Shown here one piece after another: positions 63,922 to 64,000 of a stretch of 64,000 nucleotides of DNA. Within the stretch, counting starts at the first letter, position 1; every line of letters starts with the position of its first letter. This stretch comes from CBEULR01 sp965544035 (GTDB lineage: Bacteria; Bacillota; Desulfotomaculia; Desulfotomaculales; Desulforudaceae): the NCBI GenBank assembly GCA_965544035.1, contig CBEULR010000010.1, positions 38,812 through 102,811 on the forward strand, read 5' to 3'. A program made the translations under genes and the position numbers. The notes beneath the pieces were generated by a model, which had not been told where the DNA came from, ran no database searches, and saw nothing but the letters and a program-made list of their open reading frames with translations.

Positions 63922-64000
63922 CTGGTGACGAAAAGGTGAACCCGTCGCAAGGCGGGGGCACAAAGCCTCGGGCCTGACTCACTCAGGCGGCCGGGCTGCC
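63922..64000 (+). promoter_or_regulatory. Cyclic-di-GMP-I (GEMM) riboswitch, cut by window edge
   Basis: The RNA has GGTGAACC, a P2 stem with a GCAA tetraloop (CGTC-GCAA-GGCG), the conserved GGCACAAAGCC joining segment, a second stem GCCTGA/TCAGGC and the receptor GGCCGGGCTGCC at the very end. These are the GEMM class I signature elements. The controlled gene lies beyond the window. Its expression platform cannot be seen. Confidence 0.88.

Overview
The window (about 55-58% GC by eye) looks like the chromosome of an anaerobic, endospore-forming, acetyl-CoA-pathway Firmicute, probably of the Desulfotomaculum/Pelotomaculum/Moorella type (Peptococcaceae and relatives). The reasons are a spoIVA gene, a SleB-type cortex hydrolase, an alpha/beta-type small acid-soluble spore protein, a complete bacterial CODH/acetyl-CoA synthase cluster, strict-anaerobe enzymes such as a 2-hydroxyacyl-CoA dehydratase-type activase and an FeS flavin oxidoreductase, GatCAB, and frequent GTG/TTG starts behind strong Shine-Dalgarno sequences. 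The species cannot be named from this sequence.

Layout. 1-3.1 kb: the 5' end of alaS (minus) diverges from a SAM-I riboswitch operon with three genes of the anaerobic homocysteine route (COG1900, NIL/ferredoxin, UPF0280). 3.1-14.2 kb: a minus-strand housekeeping block (small zinc-ribbon and YtxH-like proteins, cysteine desulfurase, a probable 6S RNA, aspS-hisS, an MBL hydrolase, dtd, relA, recJ). 14.5-15.1 kb: a gene-free stretch with a plus-strand promoter, a tandem array of related RNA hairpins and a strong terminator. This is the best candidate here for an undescribed element. 15.1-28.3 kb: spoIVA behind a sigma-E-like promoter, a BioD/DRTGG protein with an ADP-forming acyl-CoA synthetase, sleB, dnaC/dnaD-like genes, DUF503, DUF456, an activase, a methyltransferase, a CapA lipoprotein, a TtcA-like enzyme and a PAS protein.

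28.5-45.1 kb: gap (plus) converges on the Wood-Ljungdahl cluster, which reads on the minus strand in the order cooS-acsB-acsC-acsV-cooC-acsD-acsE-hdrA-mvhD-metV-metF. CooS makes CO. AcsCD carries the methyl group delivered by AcsE. AcsB joins CO, methyl and CoA. AcsV re-reduces the corrinoid protein and CooC loads nickel. MetVF with HdrA and MvhD supplies methyl-THF. A 254-bp foldback, MITE-like element sits between hdrA and mvhD, and a 35-bp piece of it recurs in inverted orientation between cooC and acsD.

45.2-64 kb: an AlkP-fold membrane protein lacking a metal-ligand motif, a phasin-like protein, tRNA-Pro/Tyr/Lys, gatCAB, an old-yellow-enzyme oxidoreductase, a phosphodiesterase, a Thi4-type thiazole synthase, an acyltransferase, DUF1405 and tRNA-Leu. 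These are followed by a peptide ABC transporter operon with a frameshifted binding protein and a spore-protein gene inside it, an HD-GYP c-di-GMP phosphodiesterase, a DUF5317 protein and, at the very end, a c-di-GMP-I riboswitch whose target gene lies outside the window.
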